DNA of 64,000 nucleotides from Streptomyces sp. CB01635 (GTDB lineage: Bacteria > Actinomycetota > Actinomycetes > Streptomycetales > Streptomycetaceae): positions 62,001-126,000 of the forward strand of contig NZ_NNBL01000010.1 in assembly GCF_002803065.1 (NCBI RefSeq), given 5' to 3'. Shown here in pieces: positions 42,490 through 52,900 of the stretch. Position numbers and translations under genes: made by a program. Numbering within the stretch: the stretch's first letter is position 1; every line of letters starts with the position of its first letter. The notes below the pieces were generated by a model. That model had not been told where the DNA came from, did not search any database, and saw only the letters and a list, made by a program, of their open reading frames with translations.

Positions 42490-43207
42490 GGCGGCGGCAA
42501 CTCCTAGAACGTGGGCGGTAAGGGTCTGGACGCCCTGGACGGGTGTAAAGCCGCCCTAAGGGTCTGTCAGCGGGCTCAGGTTACCGAGCCGTTCGCGCGC
42601 CGCTGCACCCGACCCGCCCCTAGGGAGTTTCGGATGGATCCCGGCCCCGGCCGATCCCCCGCTCCGACCGGCCCGGGCACCACCTGCCGCACCCGCGATC
42701 ACCCTCGGGGTCACGCCCTCACCGAACTCACCGAACTCACCGAAGACCTGCCGGCCCCGCCTCGGCCCTTCTCACCTCGCCAAACACGCAGGCCGCATTG
42801 GCCCCCCGTTCACCATTCACATAAGTGCCCCGGGAGAGCACCTGCGGATTTCCGGTAAGGAATGCATGGCGGTACGGAAAACTGATCACCCCTCACGGTG
42901 ATCAATTCCGGATTCGGGTCGCACGCGCCTCCGAGTCACCGAACGGAGTAGCGGAAGTGCAGCGCTTCGAACCGCGCAAAACGGGACGTTCAACCCCCTG
43001 CGGGCCTCTCCAGGTAGGTGTACGGTGCGCGTTTCGTCTCCGTCGAAGAGCCGCTCCGACCTGCGAATACCCCCTTCCGCAGGCCCTCCGCAGCACGTTC
43101 CGGTTGTTGTTGTCAAGCCCCGAGATATGCCCTGACCTGCGAAAACGCCATTCAGAAGACGCCGTTTCCGTGTTACCCTGGATAGCCACGGAAGGGGTAC
43201 CTGTCAC
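42490..43207. other. 718-base region without a gene; carD upstream region
   Basis: I see no credible coding sequence on either strand: the open frames here are proline/arginine-rich and lack ribosome sites. The region holds three perfect tandem 9-bp units CTCACCGAA (42718-42744) and a more A+T-rich part (about 42800-42910) that could carry promoters. Immediately before carD, GTTACCCTGGATAG and GGAAGGGG suggest a proximal promoter and the ribosome site. Confidence 0.5.
42718..42744 (+). repeat. Three tandem 9-bp units CTCACCGAA
   Basis: Perfect head-to-tail copies in the non-coding region upstream of carD. The 9-base spacing does not fit the 11-base PHO box period. Role unknown. Confidence 0.6.
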
Positions 43208-43690
43208 ATGACGTTCAAGGTTGGCGACACCGTGGTCTATCCCCATCACGGGGCCGCGCTGATCGAGGCTATCGAAACTCGCCAGATCAAAGGCGTGGAC
43301 AAGACCTACTTGGTGCTGAAGGTCGCGCAGGGTGACCTGACGGTGCGTGTGCCAGCGGACAATGCGGAGTTCGTCGGCGTACGTGATGTGGTCGGTCAGG
43401 ACGGTCTCGACCGGGTCTTCGAGGTGCTTCGCGCGCCGTACGCCGAAGAGCCCACGAACTGGTCGCGCCGCTACAAGGCAAATCTCGAGAAGCTCGCCTC
43501 CGGCGATGTCATCAAGGTCGCGGAAGTCGTCCGTGACCTGTGGCGTCGGGAGCGTGAGCGCGGACTGTCCGCAGGTGAGAAGCGCATGCTCGCCAAGGCA
43601 CGGCAGATCCTGGTGAGCGAGCTCGCGCTCGCTGAGAACACGAACGAGGACAAGGCCGAGGCCCTGCTCGACGAGGTCCTCGCGTCCTGA
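43208..43690 (+). CDS. carD: CarD/CdnL-family RNA polymerase-binding regulator
   Basis: 160 residues. The N-terminal RNAP-interaction domain is FKVGDTVVYPHHGAALIEAIE followed by the KTYLVLKV strand; the C-terminal helical DNA-binding domain runs from about residue 65 (VRDVVGQDGLDRVFEVLRAP; NWSRRYKANLEKLASGD). CarD binds the RNA polymerase beta subunit and stabilises open complexes at housekeeping promoters, and it is essential in mycobacteria. It is followed at some distance by ispD-ispF in the conserved actinobacterial order. Confidence 0.94.
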   Translation: MTFKVGDTVVYPHHGAALIEAIETRQIKGVDKTYLVLKVAQGDLTVRVPADNAEFVGVRDVVGQDGLDRVFEVLRAPYAEEPTNWSRRYKANLEKLASGDVIKVAEVVRDLWRRERERGLSAGEKRMLAKARQILVSELALAENTNEDKAEALLDEVLAS

Positions 43691-43982
43691 CGCGTGCCCT
43701 GACCGGCACGCGGCTGCGACAAGAAGTCCCGGGTGAAAGCCCGGGCGCATGAATAATGCCGCGGTGCCCGCTGACCCTGATGGTGTCGCCGGGCGCTGCG
43801 GCATGTTCGTACCCGCACTCTGTGCCTACTCGTGGTGCCTACCCGCTTGACTCAGCTGGTGTGCCGGGCCCGGGCAGCTGGCTCGACCGGATGTCACGGA
43901 AGGGGTCCGGTCAAGGCGTCGCGCCCGGCACTGGTGTTGGCCATACCCACCTCGGTCGAGCACACAAACCTGAACGGAAGCG

Positions 43983-44726
43983 ATGTCTGACGAAACGCGG
44001 CCCTCGCGCACCGCGGCCGTGATTCCGGCCGCCGGCCGGGGCGTACGCCTCGGTCCGGGCGCCCCCAAAGCACTCCGCGCGCTCAACGGCACCCCGATGC
44101 TCATCCACGCCGTCCGGGCGATGGCCGCCTCGCGGTCCGTCTCCCTCGTCGTCGTGGTCGCCCCGCCCGACGAGGCGTCCGCCGCCGAGGTGAAGACCCT
44201 CCTCGCCGACCACGCGCTGCCCGAGCGGACCGACTTCGTCGTCGTACCCGGCGGCGAGACCCGCCAGGAGTCCGTGAAGCTCGGCCTCGACGCCCTGCCG
44301 CCCGGCATCGACGTCGTCCTCGTCCACGACGCGGCCCGCCCCCTGGTGCCCGTCGACACGGTCGACGGCGTCATCGAAGCCGTACGCGAAGGCGCCCCCG
44401 CCGTCGTCCCCGCGCTGCCCCTCGCCGACACCGTCAAGCAGGTCGAGGCCCGCACCGACGGCGGACCCGAGCTCGTCGTCGCGACGCCCGAGCGGGCCCG
44501 GCTGCGCGCCGTGCAGACCCCGCAGGGGTTCGACCGCGCCACGCTCGTGCGCGCCCACGAGACCGTCACGGACAACGTCACGGACGACGCCAGCATGGTC
44601 GAGCAGCTCGGCGAACCGGTCGTCGTCGTGCCCGGGCACGAGGAGGCCTTCAAGGTCACCCGCCCCCTCGACCTCGTGCTCGCCGAGGCCGTACTCGCCC
44701 GCAGGAGGGCCAACGATGGCTTCTGA
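43983..44726 (+). CDS. ispD: 2-C-methyl-D-erythritol 4-phosphate cytidylyltransferase
   Basis: 247 residues. Third step of the MEP isoprenoid pathway: CTP + MEP to CDP-ME. The nucleotidyl transfer signature is AAGRGVRLGPGAPKAL; further family blocks are VVVVAPPDEAS, GGETRQESVKLGLDAL, VLVHDAARPLVP and TDDASMVEQLG. A 292-base gap separates it from carD and may carry its own promoter. The last 11 bases overlap ispF. Confidence 0.93.
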   Translation: MSDETRPSRTAAVIPAAGRGVRLGPGAPKALRALNGTPMLIHAVRAMAASRSVSLVVVVAPPDEASAAEVKTLLADHALPERTDFVVVPGGETRQESVKLGLDALPPGIDVVLVHDAARPLVPVDTVDGVIEAVREGAPAVVPALPLADTVKQVEARTDGGPELVVATPERARLRAVQTPQGFDRATLVRAHETVTDNVTDDASMVEQLGEPVVVVPGHEEAFKVTRPLDLVLAEAVLARRRANDGF

Positions 44727-45210
44727 GATGCCGGTCATCCCCCTCGTCGGCATCGGCACCGACATCCACGCCTTCGAAGAGGGCCGTGAACTGTGGTGCG
44801 CCGGACTGAAGTGGGAGGGCGAGGGCCCCGGCCTTGCCGGGCACTCCGACGCCGATGTCGTCGCGCACGCCGCGTGCAACGCGCTGTTCTCCGCCGCCGG
44901 GCTCGGTGACCTCGGTGCCCACTTCGGCACAGGCCGCCCCGAGTGGTCCGGTGCCTCCGGGCTCACCCTGCTCACCGAGGCCGCCCGCATCGTGCGCGAG
45001 GCGGGCTTCACCATCGGCAACGTCGCCGTCCAGGTCATCGGCCCCCGGCCGAAGATCGGGAAGCGGCGTGAAGAGGCGCAGAAGGTGCTCTCCGACGCGG
45101 CCGGCGCCCCCGTCTCCGTCTCCGGCGCCACCACCGACGGCCTGGGCTTCCCCGGCCGCGGTGACGGCCTCGCGGCGATCGCCACGGCACTGGTCGTCAG
45201 GACGGGCTGA
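44716..45210 (+). CDS. ispF: 2-C-methyl-D-erythritol 2,4-cyclodiphosphate synthase
   Basis: 164 residues, ATG within the end of ispD and GGAGGG upstream. It cyclises CDP-ME 2-phosphate to ME-cPP with loss of CMP. Metal ligands are seen in GIGTDIHAF (Asp and His) and GHSDADVVAHA (His); the CMP-binding end is GRGDGLAAIATALV. Trimeric cytoplasmic enzyme; coexpression with ispD is assured by the overlap. Confidence 0.94.
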   Translation: MASEMPVIPLVGIGTDIHAFEEGRELWCAGLKWEGEGPGLAGHSDADVVAHAACNALFSAAGLGDLGAHFGTGRPEWSGASGLTLLTEAARIVREAGFTIGNVAVQVIGPRPKIGKRREEAQKVLSDAAGAPVSVSGATTDGLGFPGRGDGLAAIATALVVRTG

Positions 45211-45284
45211 AATACCGCTGCGGGGGCGGATGTTGGCGCAGTATCGGGTACTCGTACAGGCATCCCCCCAAGGAGTGAGGCTCC

Positions 45285-45689
45285 ATGTCCGCCCAGCTGT
45301 CCGACGAGCTCAAGGCGTTGCTCGACACCCCGGTCTTCATCACGGTCGCCACCATCCAGCCCGACGGGAGCCCGCAGGTGTCGCCTGTCTGGGTGAAGCG
45401 GGACGGGGACGACGTGCTGTTCTCCACGACCGTCGACCGGCGCAAGGAGAAGAACCTGCGCCGCGACCCCCGGGTCACCGTCGTCGTGCAGCCCACCGAC
45501 AACCCCTATACCTACGCCGAGATCCGCGGCAGCGCGGACCTCACCACCGAGGGCGGCCAGGAACTCATCGACGAGCTGTCCCTCAAGTACACGGGCAAGA
45601 AGTACGCGGAGTTCAACCCCCGCTCCGCGGACGACGCCGAGCGCGTCGTCGTGCGGATCACCCCCCGTAAGGTCGTCGGCCGCGTCTGA
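45285..45689 (+). CDS. PPOX-class F420-dependent oxidoreductase family protein
   Basis: 134 residues, AAGGAG upstream of the ATG. Split-barrel sequence LLDTPVFITVATIQPDGSPQVSPVWV then DVLFSTTVDRRKEKNLRRDPRVTVVV, the pattern of F420H2-binding PPOX proteins (Rv1155-like) of actinobacteria. TYAEIRGSADLTTEGGQELIDELS forms the outer helices. It reduces or shuttles deazaflavin electrons to an unknown substrate. It is inserted between ispF and cysS and may be read from either side. Confidence 0.82.
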   Translation: MSAQLSDELKALLDTPVFITVATIQPDGSPQVSPVWVKRDGDDVLFSTTVDRRKEKNLRRDPRVTVVVQPTDNPYTYAEIRGSADLTTEGGQELIDELSLKYTGKKYAEFNPRSADDAERVVVRITPRKVVGRV

Positions 45690-45782
45690 ACGGCGGCCTG
45701 ACACACGTCACAACGTCACGGTTGTGCCCCGTGTCCCCGAAGGGGTCGCGGGGCACTGCCTTGGGCCCACTACCCTGGAGGA

Positions 45783-47183
45783 GTGACTATTCGCCTGCAC
45801 GACACCAGCGCCCGGAAGATCCGTGACTTCGTCCCGCTGACACCGGGTTGTGTCTCGATCTACCTCTGTGGTGCGACCGTGCAGGCCGCTCCGCACATCG
45901 GGCACATCCGGTCCGGCCTCAACTTCGACATCATGCGCCGCTGGTTCACGTACCGCGGCTACGAAGTGACGTTCGTGCGGAACGTCACCGACATCGACGA
46001 CAAGATCATCAAGAAGGCCGCCGAACAGGGCAGGCCCTGGTGGTCGATCGGGTACGAGAACGAGCGCGCGTTCAACGACGGCTACACCGCCCTCGGCTGC
46101 CTGCCGCCCACCTACGAGCCGCGCGCCACCGGTCATGTCACCGAGATGGTCGAGATGATGCGCGGCCTCATCGAGCGCGGGCACGCCTACGAGGCGGACG
46201 GGAACGTCTACTTCGACGTGCGCTCCTTCCCCGGCTACCTGGAGCTGTCGAACCAGGACCTCGACGAACTGCGCCAGCCCTCCGGCGACGGCGAGACCGG
46301 CAAGCGCGACCCGCGCGACTTCGCCATGTGGAAGGCCGTCAAGCCCGGGGAGCCCAGCTGGGAGACCCCGTGGGGCCGCGGCCGGCCCGGCTGGCACCTG
46401 GAGTGCTCGGCGATGGCCCACAAGTACCTGGGCTCCGCCTTCGACATCCACGGCGGCGGCATCGACCTGATCTTCCCGCACCACGAGAACGAGATCGCCC
46501 AGGCCAAGGCCTTCGGCGACGAGTTCGCCAAGTACTGGGTGCACAACTCGTGGGTCACCATGAGCGGCGAGAAGATGTCGAAGTCCCTGGGCAACTCGGT
46601 CCTCGTGTCCGAGATGGTCAAGGACTGGCGCCCGATCGTGCTGCGCTACTACCTCGGCACCCCGCACTACCGCTCGACCATCGAGTACAGCGAGGAGGCC
46701 CTGCGCGACGCCGAGTCCGCGTTCGCGCGGATCGAGGGCTTCGTGCAGCGCGTCACCGAGCTGGCCGGGGGCGTCGTCGCCCCCGCCGACGAGGTGCCGC
46801 CCGCCTTCGCCGAGGCCATGGACGACGACCTGGGCGTGCCGCAGGCGCTCGCGATCATCCACACCACCGTCCGCCAGGGCAACAGCGCCCTCGCCGCCGA
46901 CGACAAGGAAGCCGCCGTCGCCCGCCTCGCCGAGGTCCGCGCGATGCTCGGCGTCCTCGGCCTGGACCCGCTCGACCCGCACTGGGCCGGCGAGACCGAG
47001 CGCGGCGAGGACCTGCACGGGGCCGTCGACACCCTCGTACGGCTCGTCCTGGAGCAGCGCGAGTCCGCCCGTGCCCGCAAGGACTGGTCCACCGCCGACG
47101 CCATCCGCGACCAGCTCGGCCAGTCCGGGCTCGTCATCGAGGACAGCCCGACCGGGCCGCGCTGGACGCTCGGCCCGCGCTGA
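45783..47183 (+). CDS. cysS: Cysteine-tRNA ligase
   Basis: 466 residues, GTG start. Class I synthetase: HIGH motif in PHIGHIRSGL, KMSKS in GEKMSKSLGN, zinc ligands in LCGATVQ, LECSAM and HHENE. The C-terminal DALR-like anticodon domain is present (LARRNVR-type helices). It charges tRNA-Cys; the closely related MshC uses the same chemistry in mycothiol synthesis, but length, the start and the full anticodon domain favour CysS. It precedes rlmB by 85 bases. Confidence 0.93.
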   Translation: MTIRLHDTSARKIRDFVPLTPGCVSIYLCGATVQAAPHIGHIRSGLNFDIMRRWFTYRGYEVTFVRNVTDIDDKIIKKAAEQGRPWWSIGYENERAFNDGYTALGCLPPTYEPRATGHVTEMVEMMRGLIERGHAYEADGNVYFDVRSFPGYLELSNQDLDELRQPSGDGETGKRDPRDFAMWKAVKPGEPSWETPWGRGRPGWHLECSAMAHKYLGSAFDIHGGGIDLIFPHHENEIAQAKAFGDEFAKYWVHNSWVTMSGEKMSKSLGNSVLVSEMVKDWRPIVLRYYLGTPHYRSTIEYSEEALRDAESAFARIEGFVQRVTELAGGVVAPADEVPPAFAEAMDDDLGVPQALAIIHTTVRQGNSALAADDKEAAVARLAEVRAMLGVLGLDPLDPHWAGETERGEDLHGAVDTLVRLVLEQRESARARKDWSTADAIRDQLGQSGLVIEDSPTGPRWTLGPR

Positions 47184-47268
47184 CGACCTGCGCGAATGTG
47201 CCGCTCGGGCCTCCGGGCGGCACACTTCATATACGTACGCACATACGCACCACACAGACAGGTAGATC

Positions 47269-48213
47269 ATGGCCGCGAACAACCGCCGCATGTCCGGCAA
47301 GAAGGGCGCGCAGGTCGGCAGTGGCGGCCAGCGACGCCGGGGACTCGAAGGCAAGGGTCCGACGCCGCCCGCCGAGGCGCGCAAGGGACACAAGAAGAAC
47401 CGCATCGCGGGCGCCAAGGCCAAGCAGGCCACCCGCCGCCCCGCGACGCTGAAGAGCCGTGGCGGCAAGGGCACGTCCGAGATGGTCGTCGGACGCAACT
47501 CCGTCGTCGAGGCGCTGCGCGAGGGCGTGCCCGCCTCGATGCTCTACGTCCAGCAGTTCATCGACAACGACGAGCGGGTGCGCGAGGCGCTCCAGCTCGC
47601 CGGTGAGCGCGGCGGCATCCACCTGATGGAGGCCCCCCGCCCCGAGCTGGACCGCATGACGAACGGCCTCAACCACCAGGGCCTCGTCCTCCAGGTCCCG
47701 CCGTACGAGTACGCGCACCCGGAGGACCTCGCCGCCGCCGCGTACGACCAGGGCCAGGACCCGCTGATCGTCGCCCTGGACGGCGTCACCGACCCGCGCA
47801 ACCTGGGCGCCGTCGTGCGTTCCGTCTCCGCGTTCGGCGGCCACGGCGTCGTCGTGCCCGAGCGGCGCGCGGCCGGCATGACCGCCGGTGCCTGGAAGAC
47901 GTCCGCGGGCGCCGCGGCCCGTACGCCCGTCGCCCGCGCCACGAACCTGACGCGTGCCCTCGAGGGCTACAAGAAGGCGGGCATCGCCATCGTCGGCCTC
48001 GCGGCCGACGGCGAGCACACCGTCGGTGACCTCGAAGCCCTCGGCGGGCCCGTCGTCATCGTGGTCGGCAGCGAGGGCAAGGGCCTGTCCCGCCTCGTCG
48101 GCGAGACCTGTGACTACCGCGTACGGATCCCGATGCCGGGCGGCACCGAATCCCTCAACGCCGGTGTCGCGGCAGGCGTCGTCCTGTACGAGGCGTCCCG
48201 CCGCCGTTCCTGA
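47269..48213 (+). CDS. rlmB: 23S rRNA (guanosine-2251-2'-O)-methyltransferase
   Basis: 314 residues. An N-terminal ~65-residue basic, disordered extension (KKGAQVGSGGQRRRGLEG) typical of actinobacterial members precedes the substrate-binding domain (MVVGRNSVVEALREGVPASM) and the SPOUT knot: motif 1 TDPRNLGAVVRS, motif 2 VVIVVGSEGKGLSRL, motif 3 IPMPGGTESLNAGVAAGV. It methylates the ribose of a peptidyl-transferase-centre guanosine. Classic cysS-rlmB pairing. Confidence 0.92.
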   Translation: MAANNRRMSGKKGAQVGSGGQRRRGLEGKGPTPPAEARKGHKKNRIAGAKAKQATRRPATLKSRGGKGTSEMVVGRNSVVEALREGVPASMLYVQQFIDNDERVREALQLAGERGGIHLMEAPRPELDRMTNGLNHQGLVLQVPPYEYAHPEDLAAAAYDQGQDPLIVALDGVTDPRNLGAVVRSVSAFGGHGVVVPERRAAGMTAGAWKTSAGAAARTPVARATNLTRALEGYKKAGIAIVGLAADGEHTVGDLEALGGPVVIVVGSEGKGLSRLVGETCDYRVRIPMPGGTESLNAGVAAGVVLYEASRRRS

Positions 48214-48218
48214 CGAGG

Positions 48219-48251
48219 TGTCCGGGCCGCGATCTTGACGCGGTCCGGACA
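48219..48251 (+). terminator. Hairpin terminator after rlmB
   Basis: TGTCCGGGCCGCG pairs with CGCGGTCCGGACA (13 bp with one G-T pair, 7-base loop) starting five bases after the rlmB stop and followed by TTT. Confidence 0.75.
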
Positions 48252-48298
48252 TTTGCACGCGGTCAAGGCAGTGTCCTAAACACACATCACTCGGTTAG

Positions 48299-49963
48299 AT
48301 GAGTGTGGACACCAGAACACCCCGCACACCTACGGGGGACCGCTCGCCCGGATTCGGCCCCGGATTCGATTCCGGATTCGACGACGGTCCCGCGCTGAGC
48401 ATGGTGAAGGTGCCGTGCGATCCCGCGCAGGTCGTCGTCAATCACGCGAGTTTCCGCGTGCAGCTCCCCCGGGCGCAGCAGACGCAGTCTCCCCGTATCG
48501 CCCGGCACCTGGGCTCGCTGGACCAGACCGCTCGCATCCCCGTCGTCGGCGCGGCCGCCGCGCGCCGCCGCGCCCCCGTCGTCTGGAGCGGCCGGTCCGC
48601 GCCCGGCGACCCCGGCGCGACCGGTCTCCTCCAGGCGGCCCGCAGAGCAGGCGAGGGCACGCTTCCCCAGCACGGCTACGGGGGAGGGGAGGGCGGCGCC
48701 ACCCAGGTCATCCCGCGCATCGACCTCGACAGCGACCTCAGGGACGACGCCACCGGCGAACTGCCCACGGTCACCGCACAGGGCACCCGCCTCCTCCCGC
48801 AGATGCGTCAGTCCGGCAGCGCCTTCGAAGAGCCGCCGCCGTACGAGGAACCCTCGTACGACGAAGGCGGGTTCGGCGACGACGAATACGGCGACGGGGA
48901 CGATCGGAACGCCTCCCGGCGGCACGGTGCCGACCCGGTGCGGCACGCGTACTACCCCGGCCGCCGGATGAACCTCGGCGTCGTCCTCCTCCCGCTGCGC
49001 GTCTTCCTCGGCTTCATCTCCATGTACGCCGGCATGGGCAAGCTCTGCGACCCCGTCTACTTCGACGGCGGCGACCGCGGCTCCATGGTCAAGTGGCTCA
49101 ACTCGCTGCACCCGTGGGCCCTCGCCGAACCCCTGCGCGACTTCGCACTCCAGCACCCCGTCGGCGCCGGACTGTGCATCGCCTTCCTCCAGGTCGTCGT
49201 CGGCGTGCTCACCGTGCTCGGCCTCTGGCAGCGCGTCGCGGCCGTCTTCGGCGTACTGCTCTCGGCCGCACTCATCGTCACGGTCAGCTGGAAGACGGTG
49301 CCCGCCTACGACGCGCCCGACATCATCTACCTGGCCGCCTGGTCCCCGCTGATCATCGCGGGGGCGCCCGTCTACTCCATCGACGGACGCCTCGCGGGCG
49401 GCGCCTGGCGCCGGCTCGGCCCGCGCGCCGAACTGTGGGATCTGCGGCGGTACGTGCTGCGCCGCGGCACCGTCGTGACGACCGTGGTCGTCGGCCTGAC
49501 CCTGCTCATCGGCTCGCTGCTCGGCGGCGCCGTGCGCGACGCGGGCCGCGTCACCGCCCCGGGACCCGGCGAGGCCCCGCGCAACGAACTGCCCGGCTCC
49601 CCGCTCCCGTCGGAGCCCGGCCGCAAGCAGCACCGCTCGCAGAGCCCGTCGGCGTCCAACACGCCTACGCAGGGCGCCACTTCGGCGAAGCCGTCCGGCG
49701 CGGCGAGCTCGCCGGGATCCGCCCCGGCCACGGGTACCGCCAGCGGCGCGGGCCAGCCCAGCCAGACGCAGGGCACCGGCCAGGCGCCCCCGCAGTCGGC
49801 CCCGCCGGCCCAGCAGCAGCCCCCGGCGTCCAGCAGCGGTCCCGCCTCCAGCGGCGGCACGGGCACGGGCGGAGGCACCGGTACCGGTGGCGGCACCGGC
49901 GGCTCGGGTGGTTCCGGCGGGGACAAGCCGGGGGGGCTCCTCGGCGGAGTACTCGGCGGCTGA
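48299..49963 (+). CDS. DoxX-family membrane protein with long low-complexity ends
   Basis: 554 residues. A ~220-residue hydrophilic N-terminal part includes an acidic stretch (YEEPSYDEGGFGDDEYGDG). The DoxX-like membrane unit of about four helices follows (LGVVLLPLRVFLGFISMYAG; PVGAGLCIAFLQVVVGVLTV; VAAVFGVLLSAALIVTVSW) and then a further helix (VVTTVVVGLTLLIGSLLGGA). The last ~140 residues are Ser/Pro/Gln/Gly repeats ending in GGTGTGGGTGTGGG-type runs. Streptomyces proteins of this architecture are widespread; the role is unknown, with DoxX units elsewhere tied to redox or thiosulfate chemistry. Confidence 0.8.
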   Translation: MSVDTRTPRTPTGDRSPGFGPGFDSGFDDGPALSMVKVPCDPAQVVVNHASFRVQLPRAQQTQSPRIARHLGSLDQTARIPVVGAAAARRRAPVVWSGRSAPGDPGATGLLQAARRAGEGTLPQHGYGGGEGGATQVIPRIDLDSDLRDDATGELPTVTAQGTRLLPQMRQSGSAFEEPPPYEEPSYDEGGFGDDEYGDGDDRNASRRHGADPVRHAYYPGRRMNLGVVLLPLRVFLGFISMYAGMGKLCDPVYFDGGDRGSMVKWLNSLHPWALAEPLRDFALQHPVGAGLCIAFLQVVVGVLTVLGLWQRVAAVFGVLLSAALIVTVSWKTVPAYDAPDIIYLAAWSPLIIAGAPVYSIDGRLAGGAWRRLGPRAELWDLRRYVLRRGTVVTTVVVGLTLLIGSLLGGAVRDAGRVTAPGPGEAPRNELPGSPLPSEPGRKQHRSQSPSASNTPTQGATSAKPSGAASSPGSAPATGTASGAGQPSQTQGTGQAPPQSAPPAQQQPPASSSGPASSGGTGTGGGTGTGGGTGGSGGSGGDKPGGLLGGVLGG

Positions 49964-49982
49964 CCACACCCCGTAGAAACCT

Positions 49983-50019
49983 GAAGGGGCCCGCACACGC
50001 TGTGTGTGCGGGCCCCTTC
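49983..50019. terminator. Bidirectional terminator
   Basis: Sixteen-base perfect arms (GAAGGGGCCCGCACAC, 49983-49998, complement 50004-50019) around a 5-base loop, between the DoxX gene and the convergent nucleotidyltransferase gene. Confidence 0.85.
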
Positions 50020-50071
50020 CCGTATCGGGACATCGGGACATCGGGAGCCCGGGAGACCGGGAACGGCGGGC

Positions 50072-50818
50072 TCAACGCCCCAGTGCGGCCAGCTCCTTGG
50101 CGGCCTCGGTGAGGTCCTTCGCCGTGTCGATGGCCCTCCAGTACGCGCCCTGCGGGATGGGGAAGCCGGCCAGGCGCTTCGCGCGGGCCAGGCGCGGGAA
50201 CGTGGTGCGCTCGTGGTCACCGCGGTCCGGGAGCCGGTCCGTGAAGTCGGGGGAGAAGACGTAGACACCCGCGTTGATCAGATACGGGGACGGCGGGGCC
50301 TCGATGAAGTCCGTGATGTGGCCGAACGCGTCGGTCTCCACGGCGCCCCACGGGATGCGGGGGCGGGCCAGGGCGAGGGTGGCGGTGGCGTCGCGCTCGG
50401 CGTGGAAGTCCGCCATCTCGCGCAGCGAGAACCGGGTCCAGATGTCGCCGTTCGTCGCGTACCAGGGGCGGTCGGGGTGCGGCAGGTGCGCGGCGGCGTA
50501 CTTGAGGCCGCCGCCACGGCCGAGGGGTTCCTTCTCGACCACCGTGGTGACACGCAGCGGGAGTTCGGCGCCGTCGAGCCACTCCTGGAGCACCTCGGCG
50601 AGATGCCCGCAGGAGACGACCGCGTCCGTCACGCCCTCTTCGGCGAGCCAGGAAAGCTGATGGCCGATGATCGGGGTCCCGGTTCCGGGGATCTCGACCA
50701 TCGGCTTGGGCCGGTCGTCGGTGTAGGGCCGCAGGCGCGAGCCCTGGCCGCCGGCCAGGACGACGGCCTGTGTGGGGTGGTGCTGGCTGTGCGGGTCCTG
50801 GGCCTGGGCGCTCGTCAT
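50072..50818 (-). CDS. Sugar-1-phosphate nucleotidyltransferase family protein
   Basis: 248 residues from the ATG at 50818. N-terminal VVLAGGQGSRLRPYTDDRPKPMVEIPG is the NTP-transferase signature (GXGXRL...PK); WYATNGDIWTRF holds the metal-binding aspartate; LINAGVYVFSPDF is the product-site block. It resembles mannose-1-phosphate guanylyltransferase and glucose-1-phosphate thymidylyltransferase but lacks their C-terminal beta-helix. The activated sugar is unknown; envelope glycan synthesis is likely. Confidence 0.85.
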   Translation of the reverse strand: MTSAQAQDPHSQHHPTQAVVLAGGQGSRLRPYTDDRPKPMVEIPGTGTPIIGHQLSWLAEEGVTDAVVSCGHLAEVLQEWLDGAELPLRVTTVVEKEPLGRGGGLKYAAAHLPHPDRPWYATNGDIWTRFSLREMADFHAERDATATLALARPRIPWGAVETDAFGHITDFIEAPPSPYLINAGVYVFSPDFTDRLPDRGDHERTTFPRLARAKRLAGFPIPQGAYWRAIDTAKDLTEAAKELAALGR

Positions 50819-50862
50819 GCCCGCACTGTACGTCGGCCCCTTCCCGGCCGGCCGTGAGGGCG

Positions 50863-51318
50863 TCAGCCGCGCGCTGCCGTGGCGACGCCCGTCGCGAACG
50901 CGGTGTCGCAGACGGGGCGGGCGAAGGACTGGGCGCGGGAGGGACCGTAGGCCTGCACGGCGGCGCGGCCCAAGGCGCGGGCGATGGAGACGCAGTGCTT
51001 GGCGAGGGACGGCCGCTCGTGCATCTCCTGCTGGAGGTGGGTGAGGGCGATACCGGGGTCCTTGTCCTGGAGTTCGAGCAGCAGCTTGTCGCGCAGGACG
51101 TCCTGGGGGGCACGCGACTTGGCGCGCGCCGAGACGTTCTGCGAGGAAGCGGTGAGGATCGAGTCCGGTGAACTGCCGGACCAGTTCACTCGGGTGACCG
51201 CGAGTGTGCCGGAGAGCACCAGCATCACCGGCAGGACGAGAGCGAGGGTGCGGCCGATGCGGCGGGCGGGGCCCCGGCCTCGGCGCGGCTTCTGGGTGTA
51301 GTTGGCGGAGTGCGTCAC
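50863..51318 (-). CDS. Membrane-anchored hypothetical protein
   Basis: 151 residues. A very basic start (YTQKPRRGRGPARRIGRT) and one transmembrane segment (LALVLPVMLVLSGTLAVT) predict an N-in, C-out protein. The outer domain is helical, with two cysteines (HCVSIARALG and PVCDTAF) that could be disulfide-bonded. No family recognised. It is 44 bases upstream of the nucleotidyltransferase on the same strand and may be cotranscribed. Confidence 0.65.
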   Translation of the reverse strand: MTHSANYTQKPRRGRGPARRIGRTLALVLPVMLVLSGTLAVTRVNWSGSSPDSILTASSQNVSARAKSRAPQDVLRDKLLLELQDKDPGIALTHLQQEMHERPSLAKHCVSIARALGRAAVQAYGPSRAQSFARPVCDTAFATGVATAARG

Positions 51319-51493
51319 GCGAGTGAGCGTAGCGGTCGGTGATGATTTGGCGACATTTAGTCACTCGGTCGAGGGATGGGTAATCCGGTTTTGATTCCCG
51401 CGTGTTGACGTACGGGGGCGAAATGGCCGGTGTGCCGGGGTATTTGTCGACAACATGGCCTGTGTTTGGGGTGGGGAGCGGCCGGGAGCGCAG

Positions 51494-51521
51494 GGAGCCC
51501 CGCACCGAAGTGCGGGGCTCC
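51494..51521. terminator. Hairpin terminator after msiK
   Basis: GGAGCCCCGCAC-CGAA-GTGCGGGGCTCC, a 12-bp perfect stem with a CGAA tetraloop, 20 bases beyond the msiK stop on the minus strand. Confidence 0.85.
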
Positions 51522-51541
51522 ACAGCGGAACAGGCGGGGTG

Positions 51542-52681
<1,140 letters not shown>

Positions 52682-52900
52682 GGCTGTTAAGCCCCCTTCA
52701 CCGGCAGGAACGTGCCGGACGATCCGAGTAAAGGTGGTGATCCACCGCAGCCGTTGCCGCAGTGGTGTAGTCCACACGGGTGAACTGTTTCTGGACGGTA
52801 CCTGTCCGGTGTCGGGTCTGTCAGTAGCCGGAGCGAAGTGATCTTCGACGAAATATTCGACGGGGTGCCGCCCGTCGTTGGTTACACTGCTCGGGCTGCT

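Noticed and set aside
42806..42835. GTTCACCATTCACATAAG as a second PHO box upstream of carD
   Set aside because: Only one unit fits the consensus and the second unit is out of 11-base register.
42511..42858. A 115-codon plus-strand frame upstream of carD
   Set aside because: Proline/arginine/threonine-rich, no ribosome site, contains the 9-bp tandem repeat in frame; treated as non-coding.
45783..47183. MshC (mycothiol cysteine ligase) instead of CysS
   Set aside because: Length, full anticodon-binding region and cysS-rlmB context favour the tRNA synthetase.
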